Source: Actinoallomurus iriomotensis
GTDB taxonomy: Bacteria; Actinomycetota; Actinomycetes; Streptosporangiales; Streptosporangiaceae
Direction: 5' to 3'
Length of the DNA: 64,000 bases
Assembly (NCBI RefSeq): GCF_030269445.1
Contig: NZ_BSTJ01000006.1
Coordinates: 253,204-317,203 of the forward strand
This document shows, piece by piece, positions 33,661-42,385 of this stretch (its first letter is position 1; each line of letters opens with the position of its first letter). The translations under genes were made by a program, and so were the position numbers. The notes beneath the pieces are model-generated. The model ran no database searches, was not told the origin of the DNA, and saw only the letters and a list, made by a program, of their open reading frames with translations.

Positions 33661-34942
33661 GCGCCTTCGCCAGGACGTCGGGTCCCGGCTCGCCGACCAG
33701 CGCCGGCTCGACGCCGCGAACGGCGTCGCCCCGATGAACCCCGAGGACGAACGCCAGTTCGCGCGCGCTCTCATCGGGCAGGTGCTGGAGGAGTTCGCGC
33801 GTGCGGAGATCGCGGCGGGCCGGCGTCCGCCGAACGCCGAAGAGGAGGAGCAGCTCGCCGCGGGCGTGCACGCCGCGCTGTTCGGCGTCGGCCGCCTCCA
33901 GCCCCTCCTCGAGGACCCCGAGATCGAGAACATCGACGTCAACGGCTGCGACCGGGTCTTCATCGGGTACGCCGACGGCCGTGAGGTGATGGCCGAGCCG
34001 GTCGCCGAGTCCGATGAGGAGCTCGTCGAGCTCATCCAGATCCTCGCGGCCTACAGCGGTCTGTCCAGCCGGCCGTTCGACTCCGCCAACCCCCAGCTCG
34101 ACCTGCGGTTGCCCGACGGTTCCCGGCTGTCGGCGGTCATGGACGTCACCGTACGGCCCGCGCTGTCGATCCGCCGCGCCCGGCTCGGCAAGGTCTTCCT
34201 CGCCGACCTGGTCGGCAACGGCACGATCAGCACGGAGATCGGCCTGTTCCTGCGCGCCGCGGTGGCCGCCCGCAAGAACATCATGATCGCCGGGGCGACC
34301 AACGCCGGAAAGACGACGCTGCTACGGGCGATCGCCAACGAGATCCCGACCGCCGAGCGGCTCATCACCGTGGAACGCGCCCTGGAGCTGGGCCTCGACC
34401 AGTTCTCCGAGCTGCACCCCAACGTCGTCGCGCTGGAGGAGCGGCTGCCCAACTCCGAGGGCCAGGGCACGATCACGATGGCCGAGCTCGTCCGCCGGTC
34501 GCTGCGCATGAACCCCTCCCGCGTGATCGTCGGTGAGGTGCTCGGCGACGAGATCGTGACCATGCTCAACGCGATGACCCAGGGCAACGACGGCTCGCTG
34601 TCGACGATCCACGCGAACTCCTCCTGGGAGGTGTTCAACCGCATCGCGACGTACGCCCTGCAGTCCGACGAGCGGTTGCCGATCGAGGCGACGCACATGC
34701 TCATCGCGGGGGCCATCGACTTCGTCGTGTTCATCGAGAAGCGCAACGACTACGCGCACGGCGGGCGGCTGCGCCGGTTCGTCTCCAGCATCCGCGAGGT
34801 GACGGGCTGCGACGGCCGGGTGCTGTCCAGCGAGATCTTCGAACCCGGCCAGGACGGGAGCGCCCGGCCGGCCGCGCCGATCGCCTGCGTCCAGGAGCTC
34901 GTGCCGTACGGCTACGACCCGTCCCACGGAGCGGTCTGGTGA
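33641..34942 (+). CDS. tadA: TadA/CpaF-type secretion ATPase
   Basis: A 433-residue VirB11-like hexameric ATPase that powers Flp pilus assembly. The N-terminal region (EIENIDVNGCDRVFIGYADG) is the typical CpaF domain. Walker A GATNAGKTTLLRAIANEIP lies near residue 218. The Asp box and Walker B region read LITVERALELGL and PSRVIVGEVLGDEIVTMLNA, followed by the His box DGSLSTIHANSS. GTG 33641 is chosen because GGAG at 33631-33634 sits six bases upstream. An ATG at 33614 is less well supported. The stop overlaps the next GTG (GTGA). Confidence 0.94.
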   Translation: MDHSLVKRLRQDVGSRLADQRRLDAANGVAPMNPEDERQFARALIGQVLEEFARAEIAAGRRPPNAEEEEQLAAGVHAALFGVGRLQPLLEDPEIENIDVNGCDRVFIGYADGREVMAEPVAESDEELVELIQILAAYSGLSSRPFDSANPQLDLRLPDGSRLSAVMDVTVRPALSIRRARLGKVFLADLVGNGTISTEIGLFLRAAVAARKNIMIAGATNAGKTTLLRAIANEIPTAERLITVERALELGLDQFSELHPNVVALEERLPNSEGQGTITMAELVRRSLRMNPSRVIVGEVLGDEIVTMLNAMTQGNDGSLSTIHANSSWEVFNRIATYALQSDERLPIEATHMLIAGAIDFVVFIEKRNDYAHGGRLRRFVSSIREVTGCDGRVLSSEIFEPGQDGSARPAAPIACVQELVPYGYDPSHGAVW

Positions 34943-35928
34943 CAGGGGCGTTCTCGGGGGGCCTCGCGCTCGCGCTCGTCGCGGGCGCGCTGACCGGTGG
35001 CGGCGTGCTGCTGCTCATCGTCGCGATCCGCGGCGTGCGCCCGCGGCCCGGCCGGCCGTCGGCGCGCAGCCGCGAGGAGATCATCCGCACCCTGACGACC
35101 CGTACGGCGCTGGCGGTCGTCGTGGGCGTCGTCGTGCTCATCATCACCCGGTGGCCGGTCGCCGGCGTCGGCGCGGCGCTGCTCGTGCTCGGGTGGAACA
35201 GCATCGGCGGCGGCGCGGCCGAAGAACGCCGCTCGATGGCGCGCCTGGAGGCGCTCGCCGCGTGGACCGAGTCGCTGCGCGACACCATCGCGGGCGCGGT
35301 CGGCCTCGAACAGGCCATCCCGTCGTCGCTGCGGGCCGTGGCGCCGGTGCTGCGCCCGAAGGTGCAGGCCCTCGTCGACCGGCTGCACACGCGGGTGCCG
35401 CTCGCGGACGGCCTGCGGATGTTCGGCGACGACCTCGACGACGCGTCCGCGGACCTCGTCGTCGCCGCGCTGATCCTCAACGCGCGGCTGCGCGGCCCCG
35501 GCCTGCGCGACATGCTGGGCGCGCTGGCCGACTCCGCGCGCGCCGAGCTCGACATGCGCCGCCGGGTCGAGGCGAACCGCCGGACGACCCGCCGCAGCGT
35601 CCAGATCGTCGTCGGCGTCTCGGTCGGCACCGCGCTGCTGCTCGCCGTCGTCAACCGCACGTACGTCGCGATGTACGACTCGCTCACCGGGCAGCTCGTC
35701 CTGGCGGTCGTGGTCGGCCTGTTCGCGGTCGGGTTCATCTGGCTGCGGCGCCTGGCCAAGTACGAGACGCCGCAGCGGTTCCTGGCCTCGGCCGACTCCG
35801 ACAAGCCAGAGGCGCCGGACAAGCCGGGAGTGCCGGGCGAGGTCCCCGAGACCGTCGCGCGCTGGCAGGGGCAGACGCCCGCGAACGGCAGTCCCACCGT
35901 GCCCGGACCGCGAGGAGGCACCCGATGA
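34939..35928 (+). CDS. tadB: TadB-like inner-membrane pilus assembly protein
   Basis: A 329-residue type II/IV secretion F-domain protein. Hydrophobic segments occur at about 5-30 and 54-88, a cytoplasmic F domain follows (RLEALAAWTESLRDTIAGAV, LEQAIPSSLRAVAPVLRPKV), and two more helices lie near 228-270. The C-terminal tail is Pro-rich. It overlaps the ATPase and TadC genes by four bases each, as expected for stoichiometric partners. Confidence 0.9.
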   Translation: MTGAFSGGLALALVAGALTGGGVLLLIVAIRGVRPRPGRPSARSREEIIRTLTTRTALAVVVGVVVLIITRWPVAGVGAALLVLGWNSIGGGAAEERRSMARLEALAAWTESLRDTIAGAVGLEQAIPSSLRAVAPVLRPKVQALVDRLHTRVPLADGLRMFGDDLDDASADLVVAALILNARLRGPGLRDMLGALADSARAELDMRRRVEANRRTTRRSVQIVVGVSVGTALLLAVVNRTYVAMYDSLTGQLVLAVVVGLFAVGFIWLRRLAKYETPQRFLASADSDKPEAPDKPGVPGEVPETVARWQGQTPANGSPTVPGPRGGTR

Positions 35929-36839
35929 CCGTCGCCCTGCTGGCCGGCGCCTTCTTCGGACTCGGCGCGTACCTGCTGTTCCGGGCGCTGTTCCCGCCGC
36001 GTCCGGGCCTGTCGGCGCGGCTCGCCGCCTTCGACGCGGCGCGCCGGCGCGGGGAGGCCGAGCCGACCGGGCGCGCCGCGGCCACGGCCGAGCGGGTCAC
36101 CGGGCTGCGGGCGCGGTTCGGCCGGTCGCTGGCCGCCTTCTACGAGTCGCGTGGCTGGCAGCAGCGGTCCGTACGCGCGGACCTGACGCTGCTGGACCGA
36201 TCGTTCGAGAACTTCCTGGCGACGAAGTTCCTGCTCGCGATCGGGGCGATCGTGTTCATCCCGATCCTCGTCGCCTACTTCGCCGTGCTGGGGCTGCACG
36301 TCGTGGTCGCCGTGCCGGTGTGGCTCGGCCTCTTCTTCGCGCTGATCTTCTTCCTGCTGCCGGACATGCAGCTCCGCCAGGAGGCGGCCTCCCGGCGGCG
36401 CGACTTCCGGCACGCGGTCAGCGCCTTCCTCGACCTGGTCGCGATGAACCTCGCCGGCGGCCGTGGCGTACCGGAGGCGCTGATGACCGCGGCGAACGTC
36501 GGCGACGGCTGGGCCGTGCGCCGCATCCGCGACGCCCTGGCGAACGCCCGGATCACCGGGATCACGCCCTGGCAGGCGCTGGGCCGCCTCGGCGACGACG
36601 TCAACGTCGACGAACTTCGCGACCTGTCCGCCGCCCTCGCGCTGGTGGCCGACGACGGCGCGAAGGTGCGGCAGTCACTCTCCGCCCGCGCGGCCAGCAT
36701 GCGCAGCAGGCAACTCGCCGACATCGAAGGAAAGGCCGGTGAACGCTCTCAGTCCATGCTCGTCGCCCAGCTCCTGCTGTGCGCCGGTTTCCTGGTGTTC
36801 CTCGCCTATCCGGCGGTGATGCGCGTGGTCGCTTCATAA
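35925..36839 (+). CDS. tadC: TadC-like inner-membrane pilus assembly protein
   Basis: A 304-residue partner of TadB. An N-terminal helix (ALLAGAFFGLGAYLLFRALF), a central pair of helices (FLLAIGAIVFIPILVAYFAV and VAVPVWLGLFFALIFFLLP), an F domain (DFRHAVSAFLDLVAMNLAGG, RGVPEAL) and a C-terminal helix LLCAGFLVFLAYPAVM are visible. The start ATG 35925 has GGAGG nine bases upstream and overlaps the TadB stop. Confidence 0.9.
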   Translation: MTVALLAGAFFGLGAYLLFRALFPPRPGLSARLAAFDAARRRGEAEPTGRAAATAERVTGLRARFGRSLAAFYESRGWQQRSVRADLTLLDRSFENFLATKFLLAIGAIVFIPILVAYFAVLGLHVVVAVPVWLGLFFALIFFLLPDMQLRQEAASRRRDFRHAVSAFLDLVAMNLAGGRGVPEALMTAANVGDGWAVRRIRDALANARITGITPWQALGRLGDDVNVDELRDLSAALALVADDGAKVRQSLSARAASMRSRQLADIEGKAGERSQSMLVAQLLLCAGFLVFLAYPAVMRVVAS

Positions 36840-36882
36840 CTCGTTTCCCGTCCGTTCTTTTCCCCCGACTGCGAGGTGCTTC

Positions 36883-37119
36883 ATGCAGTGGCTGAATCCG
36901 ATGAACGACCCCGTCGTGGCCTACATCCGGTCACACGTTGAAATGCGAATTCACCGGTTGCGTCAGGAGACGGACCGGACCCGTGGCGCGTCCGCGATCG
37001 AGTGGGCGATCATCACCGGAATCCTCGCCCTCATCGCCATCACCGTGGGCTGGGTCATCTACCGGCGCGTCACGGCCGCGGCGAACAAGATCAACGTGGA
37101 CAACGGCCCCGGTAACTGA
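36883..37119 (+). CDS. flp: Flp-type major pilin candidate
   Basis: A 78-residue prepilin. A hydrophilic leader of about 34 residues precedes the processing-site-like sequence RGASAIEWAIITGILALIAI, with Glu at +5 or so after the Gly and a hydrophobic helix following. This is the Flp/TadE type III signal. GAGGTG five bases before the ATG is a good ribosome site. No prepilin peptidase gene is in the window. The 43-base gap before it contains no clear terminator. Confidence 0.85.
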   Translation: MQWLNPMNDPVVAYIRSHVEMRIHRLRQETDRTRGASAIEWAIITGILALIAITVGWVIYRRVTAAANKINVDNGPGN

Positions 37120-37196
37120 CGAGTGGCCGGGGCGCGCCGTCTATCCGGGAAAGGGCGAACGCCGATATGCGGCCGGTCGCGGCCATCGGTAAATGG

Positions 37197-37226
37197 TTGA
37201 CAGCTTTTCAAGCTAATTCGTAGGAT
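37197..37226 (+). promoter_or_regulatory. Strong sigma-70-type promoter inside the Tad cluster
   Basis: TTGACA (37197-37202), an 18-base spacer and TAGGAT (37221-37226) match the HrdB-type actinobacterial consensus almost perfectly. The GTG start of the next gene lies five bases after the -10, so the transcript would be leaderless. It indicates separate expression of the TadE/TadG-like genes from the upstream assembly genes. Confidence 0.65.
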
Positions 37227-37231
37227 TTGAT

Positions 37232-37708
37232 GTGACAAGAATGCGCGGCAAGCACGGGGGCGGTAAGTACCGGGTGCGTACGACCGGCCGCGCGTCGACC
37301 CGAGGGCGGCGCGATCGGGGTGCGAACACGCTCGAACTCGCCCTGCTGACGCCGGTTCTGCTTCTCGTCATTCTGTTCGTCGTCCAGTTCGCCCTCGTGT
37401 TCAACGCCCGGCACGTCGCGCTCGCCGCCGCGCAGGCGGCCGCGCGGGTCGCCCGTGAACAGCGCACGGGCGACTGGCGGTCGGCGGCGAAGTCGGAGGG
37501 GATCGACTACGTCAACAAGATCGGCCCGCAGCTGCTGACGAAGGTGGACGCGGTCCCGGAGGAGAACGTGGGGCAGCACGTGCGCGGAGTCACCGTCGGC
37601 GGATACGCCGTGCCCGTCGTGCCGTTCTTCCGGTTCCGCGTCAGCGAGCACTCGAGCGGCCCGGTCGAGTGCTACCGGCCCGACAACGGTCTCGACCAAT
37701 GCGAATAG
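37232..37708 (+). CDS. TadE-like minor pilin
   Basis: A 158-residue TadE-family pseudopilin. After a basic leader (TRGRRDRGANTLELALLTPV) the Gly-Ala-Asn-Thr-Leu-Glu processing motif and a hydrophobic helix (LLVILFVVQFALVF) are followed by ARHVALAAAQAAARVAREQR and a C-terminal domain with paired Cys residues. The start is GTG 37232 directly downstream of a strong promoter; ATG 37241 is an alternative. It overlaps the next gene by 10 bases. Confidence 0.85.
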   Translation: MTRMRGKHGGGKYRVRTTGRASTRGRRDRGANTLELALLTPVLLLVILFVVQFALVFNARHVALAAAQAAARVAREQRTGDWRSAAKSEGIDYVNKIGPQLLTKVDAVPEENVGQHVRGVTVGGYAVPVVPFFRFRVSEHSSGPVECYRPDNGLDQCE

Positions 37709-38118
37709 CCAAGAGACGCGACGCGGGGACGATGGCGCTGGAGCTGGCGCTGCTGACGCCCGTTCTCGTGGCCTTCATGATGGTCATGGTCGGGCTGGGT
37801 CGGGTGGTCGAGGCGCAGAGCCAGGTCGACGGCGCCGCCCGTGACGCCGCGCGGGCCGCCTCCCTCGCCCGCAGCACCGCGGGGGCGAACAAGGCCGCGG
37901 CCGACGCCGCGGAGCAGACGCTGAGCGGCCGCAAGTGGTGCCGCCGGCTGCCGGGCACCACGGTCGACTTCTCCCAGTGGCGCCAGGGCGGGCAGGTCTC
38001 GGTGGCGGTCCACTGCGACATCGACCTGACCGGCCTTTCGTTCATCGGGTTCAGCCCCTCCCGCACGATGACCGGCACCGCGACGGCGCCGATCGACACG
38101 TTCCGGAGGATCGAGTGA
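37699..38118 (+). CDS. Second TadE-like minor pilin
   Basis: A 139-residue TadE-family protein. The motif RRDAGTMALELALLTPVLVA carries the Gly and Glu of the processing site, followed by FMMVMVGLGRVVEAQSQVDG, and AARDAARAASLARS on the helix extension. Two Cys residues lie in the C-terminal part (KWCRRLPG and VAVHCDID). The ATG overlaps the previous gene by 10 bases and the next by four. Confidence 0.85.
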   Translation: MRIAKRRDAGTMALELALLTPVLVAFMMVMVGLGRVVEAQSQVDGAARDAARAASLARSTAGANKAAADAAEQTLSGRKWCRRLPGTTVDFSQWRQGGQVSVAVHCDIDLTGLSFIGFSPSRTMTGTATAPIDTFRRIE

Positions 38119-38534
38119 GACGGCGGCGGGACGACCGGGGCACGGTCGCGCTGTTCACGACGATCTTCGCCGTGTTCGTGCTCGTCCTGGCCGGGCTCCT
38201 CGTCGACGGCGGCCTGACCATCCACGCCCGCCAGCGCGCCGCCGACATCGCCGAGCAGGCCGCCCGCGCCGCCGCGGACGACATCGACGTCGCCTACCTC
38301 CGCCGTACGGGCCGGGCGCGCATTCTGGCCACCGACGCCCCGTGCCGCCGCGCGCGGCTGCTCGCGAGGAAGTATCCCGAGGTGACGGGCCCGATCCAGT
38401 GCGACACCTCCGGCGGGGAGGTCGCGCGGGTCATCGTCCAGATCCGGGTGAAGTTCCAACTGCTTAGCGCTTTCGGCTTCTCGGACATGACAATGTCCTC
38501 AGCGGCATCGGCCCATCCACAGGAGGGGATCTGA
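38115..38534 (+). CDS. TadG-like pilus-associated membrane protein
   Basis: A 139-residue protein with an N-terminal hydrophobic helix in RGTVALFTTIFAVFVLVLAG followed by LLVDGGLTIHARQRAADIAE, which is the start of TadG/Flp-associated proteins. The usual von Willebrand domain of long TadG proteins is absent, so this is the short actinobacterial form. The start is GTG 38115, overlapping the previous stop. Confidence 0.83.
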   Translation: MRRRRDDRGTVALFTTIFAVFVLVLAGLLVDGGLTIHARQRAADIAEQAARAAADDIDVAYLRRTGRARILATDAPCRRARLLARKYPEVTGPIQCDTSGGEVARVIVQIRVKFQLLSAFGFSDMTMSSAASAHPQEGI

Positions 38535-38584
38535 GCTCCCGGCCCCCCCCGGCGGGGCTCGCCATCCGGTCCTACGCACAAGGA

Positions 38585-39079
38585 GTGATCAGGTTGAGGT
38601 TCGCGGTTCGGCCGGCCGTCCCGCGCGGCCACCGCCCGTCCGAGGGCGGCCTTCCCGCCGTACGCGGCGGGCACCTGATCCCGGCTCCGGCGGCGGACCG
38701 GCCGGTCGCCGCTCCGGGCCGCCGGACGCTGGCTCGTTTCCTCACCGCCCCGGCCTGCGACGACGGCGGTGCCCGTGGCCTGGGGGCGTGCGTCTCGACG
38801 GCGCTCGCGGAGGCCTCCGGCGCGGCGTACGACCCGTCCACCCTTCACCCGACGCGTGTGCTGCCGGGGCGGCCGGCGGCATGCCACGCAGAGCCGATCG
38901 TTCCCCACCTGGGCGAGACCACCGCCCGCCTGCTGACGTGGCATGTCTCCGAAGGACGGCCGGCCGGCGCCGGGCGTCCGGCGCTGGACGCGCCTTCGGC
39001 CGTCCCCGAGATTCCGAGGAGGGAGCGGCGTCCTCTCCCCGGCCGGCGGGCCGGAGTCCTGACGCCGCGCGTCCGATGA
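38585..39079 (+). CDS. Hypothetical protein in the Tad operon
   Basis: A protein of about 161-164 residues with codon third positions strongly G/C, so it looks genuinely coding. AAGGAG at 38580-38585 suits the TTG at 38594; GTG 38585 is the other candidate. The stop overlaps the next ATG (ATGA). No domain is recognised. Composition is Ala/Pro/Arg/Gly-rich with Cys residues in APACDDGGARGLGACVSTAL and AACHAEPIVPHLGETTARLL. No signal peptide or membrane helix is clear. Tight coupling suggests a role with the LysM-BTAD protein. Confidence 0.62.
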   Translation: MIRLRFAVRPAVPRGHRPSEGGLPAVRGGHLIPAPAADRPVAAPGRRTLARFLTAPACDDGGARGLGACVSTALAEASGAAYDPSTLHPTRVLPGRPAACHAEPIVPHLGETTARLLTWHVSEGRPAGAGRPALDAPSAVPEIPRRERRPLPGRRAGVLTPRVR

Positions 39080-42045
39080 GCTCCATCCAGCGGCCCCCGG
39101 TACGCATCGACCGGGGGCGGAGCGCCGGCGACGTCCTCGCCGGCGTCCTCGCGATGGCCGCGCTCGCGGCGCTGCTGCTCGGGGTCCCCTTCGCCTTGCT
39201 GACCTTCTTCGGCTCGCCGATCCCGCACAAGCTGCCCTCGACCGAGACGCTCACCCAGCGGCTCGACGCGACCGCGCTCATGCACGTGCTGGTCATCGTC
39301 GTGTGGCTCGCCTGGATCCAGCTGACCGCGTGCGTGCTGGTCGAGGCGTACGCCGGGATCCGCGGCGTCGGCGTACCGGCCCGTGTCCCGCTCGCCGGCG
39401 GTCCGCAGGCGCTCGCGCACCGGCTGGTCGTCGCGGCGCTGCTGCTGTTCACCGCGACCACGGCGGTCATGCCGGTGATCACCGGCGTCCGTGCGACGCA
39501 CATCCAGCAGCACGTGAACCCTCCCCAGCACCGCGAGCCTCCGCGCGCGGCCGAGCCCGCGTCCGACCAGGACCAGGGCCAGGGCCAGAACGCGGACAAC
39601 CCGACGCTGATGGAGAAGAACGCCGTCCGGAAGATCTACCGCGTACGCCCGCCGGCCGGACGGCACCACGAGAGCCTCTGGGAGATCGCCGAGAAGTGCC
39701 TGGGCGACGGCCGGCGCTACCGCGAGATCTACTCCCTCAACAAGGGCAAGCTGCAGCCCGACGGCACGCGTCTCACCATGGCCAGCCTGATCCGCCCCGG
39801 CTGGGTGCTCGACATGCCCGCCGACGCGACCCACGTGGAGATCATCGAGAAGGGCCCGCACGACGGGCGGCACGAGCACGGCGTCCCGCACGCGCAGGTG
39901 CCCGGCGGCGTCCACCACCACGGGTACGTCAACACCGAACACCAGGCCGTCGAGGCCGCGCGGCACGCCGCGCAGCAGGAGGCGCGCGACGACCGCGCCG
40001 ACCGCGAGGCGGGCCGGCCCCCGATCGACGAGGGACCGGACGTCACCGTCCCCGGCGACCCGGCACAGGGCCCCCCGGCCCAGCAGCCCCCGGCGCAGCA
40101 GCCGCCCGCGCACACCCCGCGGCACGAGCGGCCGCCGGCGCAGGAGCCGACCGGGCTGCCCATCGTCAACGCGCCCGCGTTCGGCTGGCCGCAGGAGCTG
40201 GCCGTGGCCTCGCTCCTGGCCGCCGGCCTGCTCGCCGGGCTCGGCCGCCGGCGGCGCGAGCAGCTCTGGCGGCGCGCCTTCGGCACGATGATCGCCCGCC
40301 CGGAGGGCGAGGCGGCCACGGCCGAGCACGCGCTGCGCATCGCCGCCGACACCGAGGCGACCCGCCTGCTCGACCTCGGCCTGCGGCAGATGTCGGCCGC
40401 GCTCGCCGCCGACGACCGCACGCTGCCCACCGTGTACGGCGTGCACCTCGGCGCCGACAGCCTCGACCTGTGGATCGCCCCGGCCGACCGCAACCCGCCC
40501 GCGCCCTGGCAGGAGTACGACAACGGTCAGGTGTGGCGGCTGAACACCACCGCGCTCGACGGCATGGCCACCGCCGACTTCGCCGACGTGCTCGCGCCGT
40601 ACCCCGGACTGGTCTCCATCGGCACCAACGAGACCGGCCGGATCCTCGTCGACCTCGAGGCGGCGCACGGCCTGATCGCGCTGCACGGCCCCGACGACGT
40701 ACGCCGCGCCGTCCTCGCCGCGGTCGCCGTCGAGCTCGCCACCAACCGCTGGTCGGACCACATGCGGATCACGCTGGTCGGCTTCGACGAGGAGCTGGCG
40801 CTGGTCGCGCCCGACCGCATCCGCGTCGTACGGTCGCTGGCCGAGGCGCTGCCCGAGCTGGAGGGGCGGAGCGAGGAGGTGCGCCAGGCGCTCGAGGCCT
40901 CCGGCGCCGACTCCGTGCTGACCGGCCGGTGCCGCGGAGTGTTCGGCGAGGCGTGGATGCCGCACTACCTGATCATGGCCGACCCGCCCGCGGCGGAGGA
41001 GGCCGAGCGGCTGGTGGCGCTCGCCCGCACCGGCCAGCGCATGGCGGCCGGTTACATCGTCGCCGGCGACACGCCGGGCGCGACCTGGACCTGGGACGTC
41101 GCCGCCGACGGCCGGCTGCGCGCCGGGGTGCTCGGCTTCGACGTCGACGCGCAGCTCGTGCCCGAACCGCACTACCGCGCGGTCGTCGAGCTGTTCCGCA
41201 CCGCCGGACGCACCGAGGGAGTGCCGTACGGCGACCCGGACGACCCGCCGCCCGCGACGCCGCTGGGCGGTGAGACACAGCCCGCCGTCGACATCCGCCT
41301 GCTCGGCCCGATCGAGATCGACGCGCCCGAGCCGCTCGACGAGAGCCGCCGCGCGATCTGCACCGAGGTGCTCGTCTATCTCGCGACGCACAGCGAGGGC
41401 GTGCACCCGACCGTGCTCGGCGGCGCCGTCTGGCCGCGCGGGGTGTCGGCGAGCGTACGCGACGCGACCGTCGCACGGGTCGCCGACTGGCTGGGACGCG
41501 ACTCGCGCGGCCGGCCGAACCTCTACTACGACGACCACGGCCGGATCCGGCTCGGCTCGGAGGTACGGGTCGACTGGGAGACGTTCCGCTGGCTCATCTG
41601 GCGGTCCGCGGCCGAGCCGGCCTCGGAGCTGGCGTACATGTCGTACGCGCTGGACCTCGTCCGCGGCCGCCTGATGGACGGCCGTCCGCGCGGCCGCTAC
41701 GGCTGGCTGGCCACGGAGGACTTCGAGTACGAGGCGACCGCCCGTGTCGCCGACGTGGCACACCGGCTGGCACTGATGAAGCTGGACGAGGGCGACGCGC
41801 GGGGCGCCGTGACGGCGGCGCGCGCGGGCCTGCGCCTGGCGGAGGGCGACGAGGGCCTGTGGCGCGACCTGCTCCGCGCCACCCACGCGACGGGCGACGC
41901 GGCCCAGCTCCGCGACGTGGTCGACGAACTCCGCGGCCGCGTCGCCGCCGACCCGTACACCGACCAGATGCAACCCGAGACCGAGGCCCTGGTCGACGAG
42001 CTCCTTCCCCAGTGGCGCGGCGTCGCCGCACGCGGCACCGGCTGA
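39076..42045 (+). CDS. Membrane LysM-BTAD fusion protein of the Tad locus
   Basis: A 989-residue multidomain protein. Three membrane helices lie at about 19-45, 65-90 and 113-133. A LysM-like region follows (KIYRVRPPAGRHHESLWEIA, GDGRRYREIYSLNKGKLQPD, IRPGWVLDMP; about 188-252). A Pro/Gln/His-rich linker leads to a fourth helix near 372-392. After it come a large soluble region and, from about residue 737, VDIRLLGPIEIDAPEPLDES followed by a BTAD/TPR-type C-terminal region like SARP-family regulators. LysM suggests peptidoglycan contact and BTAD suggests cytoplasmic regulation, so it could couple wall state to pilus expression; that is inference. The long open frame upstream to 38788 is not used, because ATG 39076 overlaps the previous stop. 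Confidence 0.88.
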   Translation: MSSIQRPPVRIDRGRSAGDVLAGVLAMAALAALLLGVPFALLTFFGSPIPHKLPSTETLTQRLDATALMHVLVIVVWLAWIQLTACVLVEAYAGIRGVGVPARVPLAGGPQALAHRLVVAALLLFTATTAVMPVITGVRATHIQQHVNPPQHREPPRAAEPASDQDQGQGQNADNPTLMEKNAVRKIYRVRPPAGRHHESLWEIAEKCLGDGRRYREIYSLNKGKLQPDGTRLTMASLIRPGWVLDMPADATHVEIIEKGPHDGRHEHGVPHAQVPGGVHHHGYVNTEHQAVEAARHAAQQEARDDRADREAGRPPIDEGPDVTVPGDPAQGPPAQQPPAQQPPAHTPRHERPPAQEPTGLPIVNAPAFGWPQELAVASLLAAGLLAGLGRRRREQLWRRAFGTMIARPEGEAATAEHALRIAADTEATRLLDLGLRQMSAALAADDRTLPTVYGVHLGADSLDLWIAPADRNPPAPWQEYDNGQVWRLNTTALDGMATADFADVLAPYPGLVSIGTNETGRILVDLEAAHGLIALHGPDDVRRAVLAAVAVELATNRWSDHMRITLVGFDEELALVAPDRIRVVRSLAEALPELEGRSEEVRQALEASGADSVLTGRCRGVFGEAWMPHYLIMADPPAAEEAERLVALARTGQRMAAGYIVAGDTPGATWTWDVAADGRLRAGVLGFDVDAQLVPEPHYRAVVELFRTAGRTEGVPYGDPDDPPPATPLGGETQPAVDIRLLGPIEIDAPEPLDESRRAICTEVLVYLATHSEGVHPTVLGGAVWPRGVSASVRDATVARVADWLGRDSRGRPNLYYDDHGRIRLGSEVRVDWETFRWLIWRSAAEPASELAYMSYALDLVRGRLMDGRPRGRYGWLATEDFEYEATARVADVAHRLALMKLDEGDARGAVTAARAGLRLAEGDEGLWRDLLRATHATGDAAQLRDVVDELRGRVAADPYTDQMQPETEALVDELLPQWRGVAARGTG

Positions 42046-42067
42046 CGTACCGACCGGACGCCATCTC

Positions 42068-42385
42068 TTGAAGACATCAATAGTGGGCGAGACCAGCCAC
42101 AGCGACCTGCGCCAGGCGCTGGGCGTCGACGGGGCGAGCGTCACCCGGCTCGTGAAGGAGCTGGAGGCCGAAGGGCTGGCCGGACGCCGGCTCGACCCGG
42201 CGGACAACCGCTACACGCTGGCCGCGCTGACCCCCGCCGGCGAGCGCCTGGCCGCCGACCTGGAGCGGTCCCACCAGGAGTACCAGGAACGACTGCTCGA
42301 CGGCGTCAGCACGCAGGAGCGGGAGGCCGTGCTGCGTGTCCTGCGGCGCGTCCGTACGAACGTGACCGGACGGGAGAAATCGTGA
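42068..42385 (+). pseudogene. 5'-truncated MarR-family regulator
   Basis: The product reads SHSDLRQALGVDGASVTRLV, KELEAEGLAGRRLDPADNRY, LTPAGERLAADLERSHQEYQ, which is the winged helix and C-terminal dimer helix of a MarR protein. The first 50-60 residues (N-terminal dimerisation helices) are missing. Homology begins almost at the first possible codon (TTG 42068 or GTG 42083), with no ribosome site, 22 bases after the LysM-BTAD stop. The 5' end was probably lost by a rearrangement. The remaining frame is intact and overlaps the next GTG, so a short product might still be made. Confidence 0.62.

Noticed and set aside
38845-42207. Minus-strand open frame of about 1120 codons opposite the LysM-BTAD gene
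   Set aside because: Shadow frame; the plus-strand product has clear domains and overlapping operon starts.
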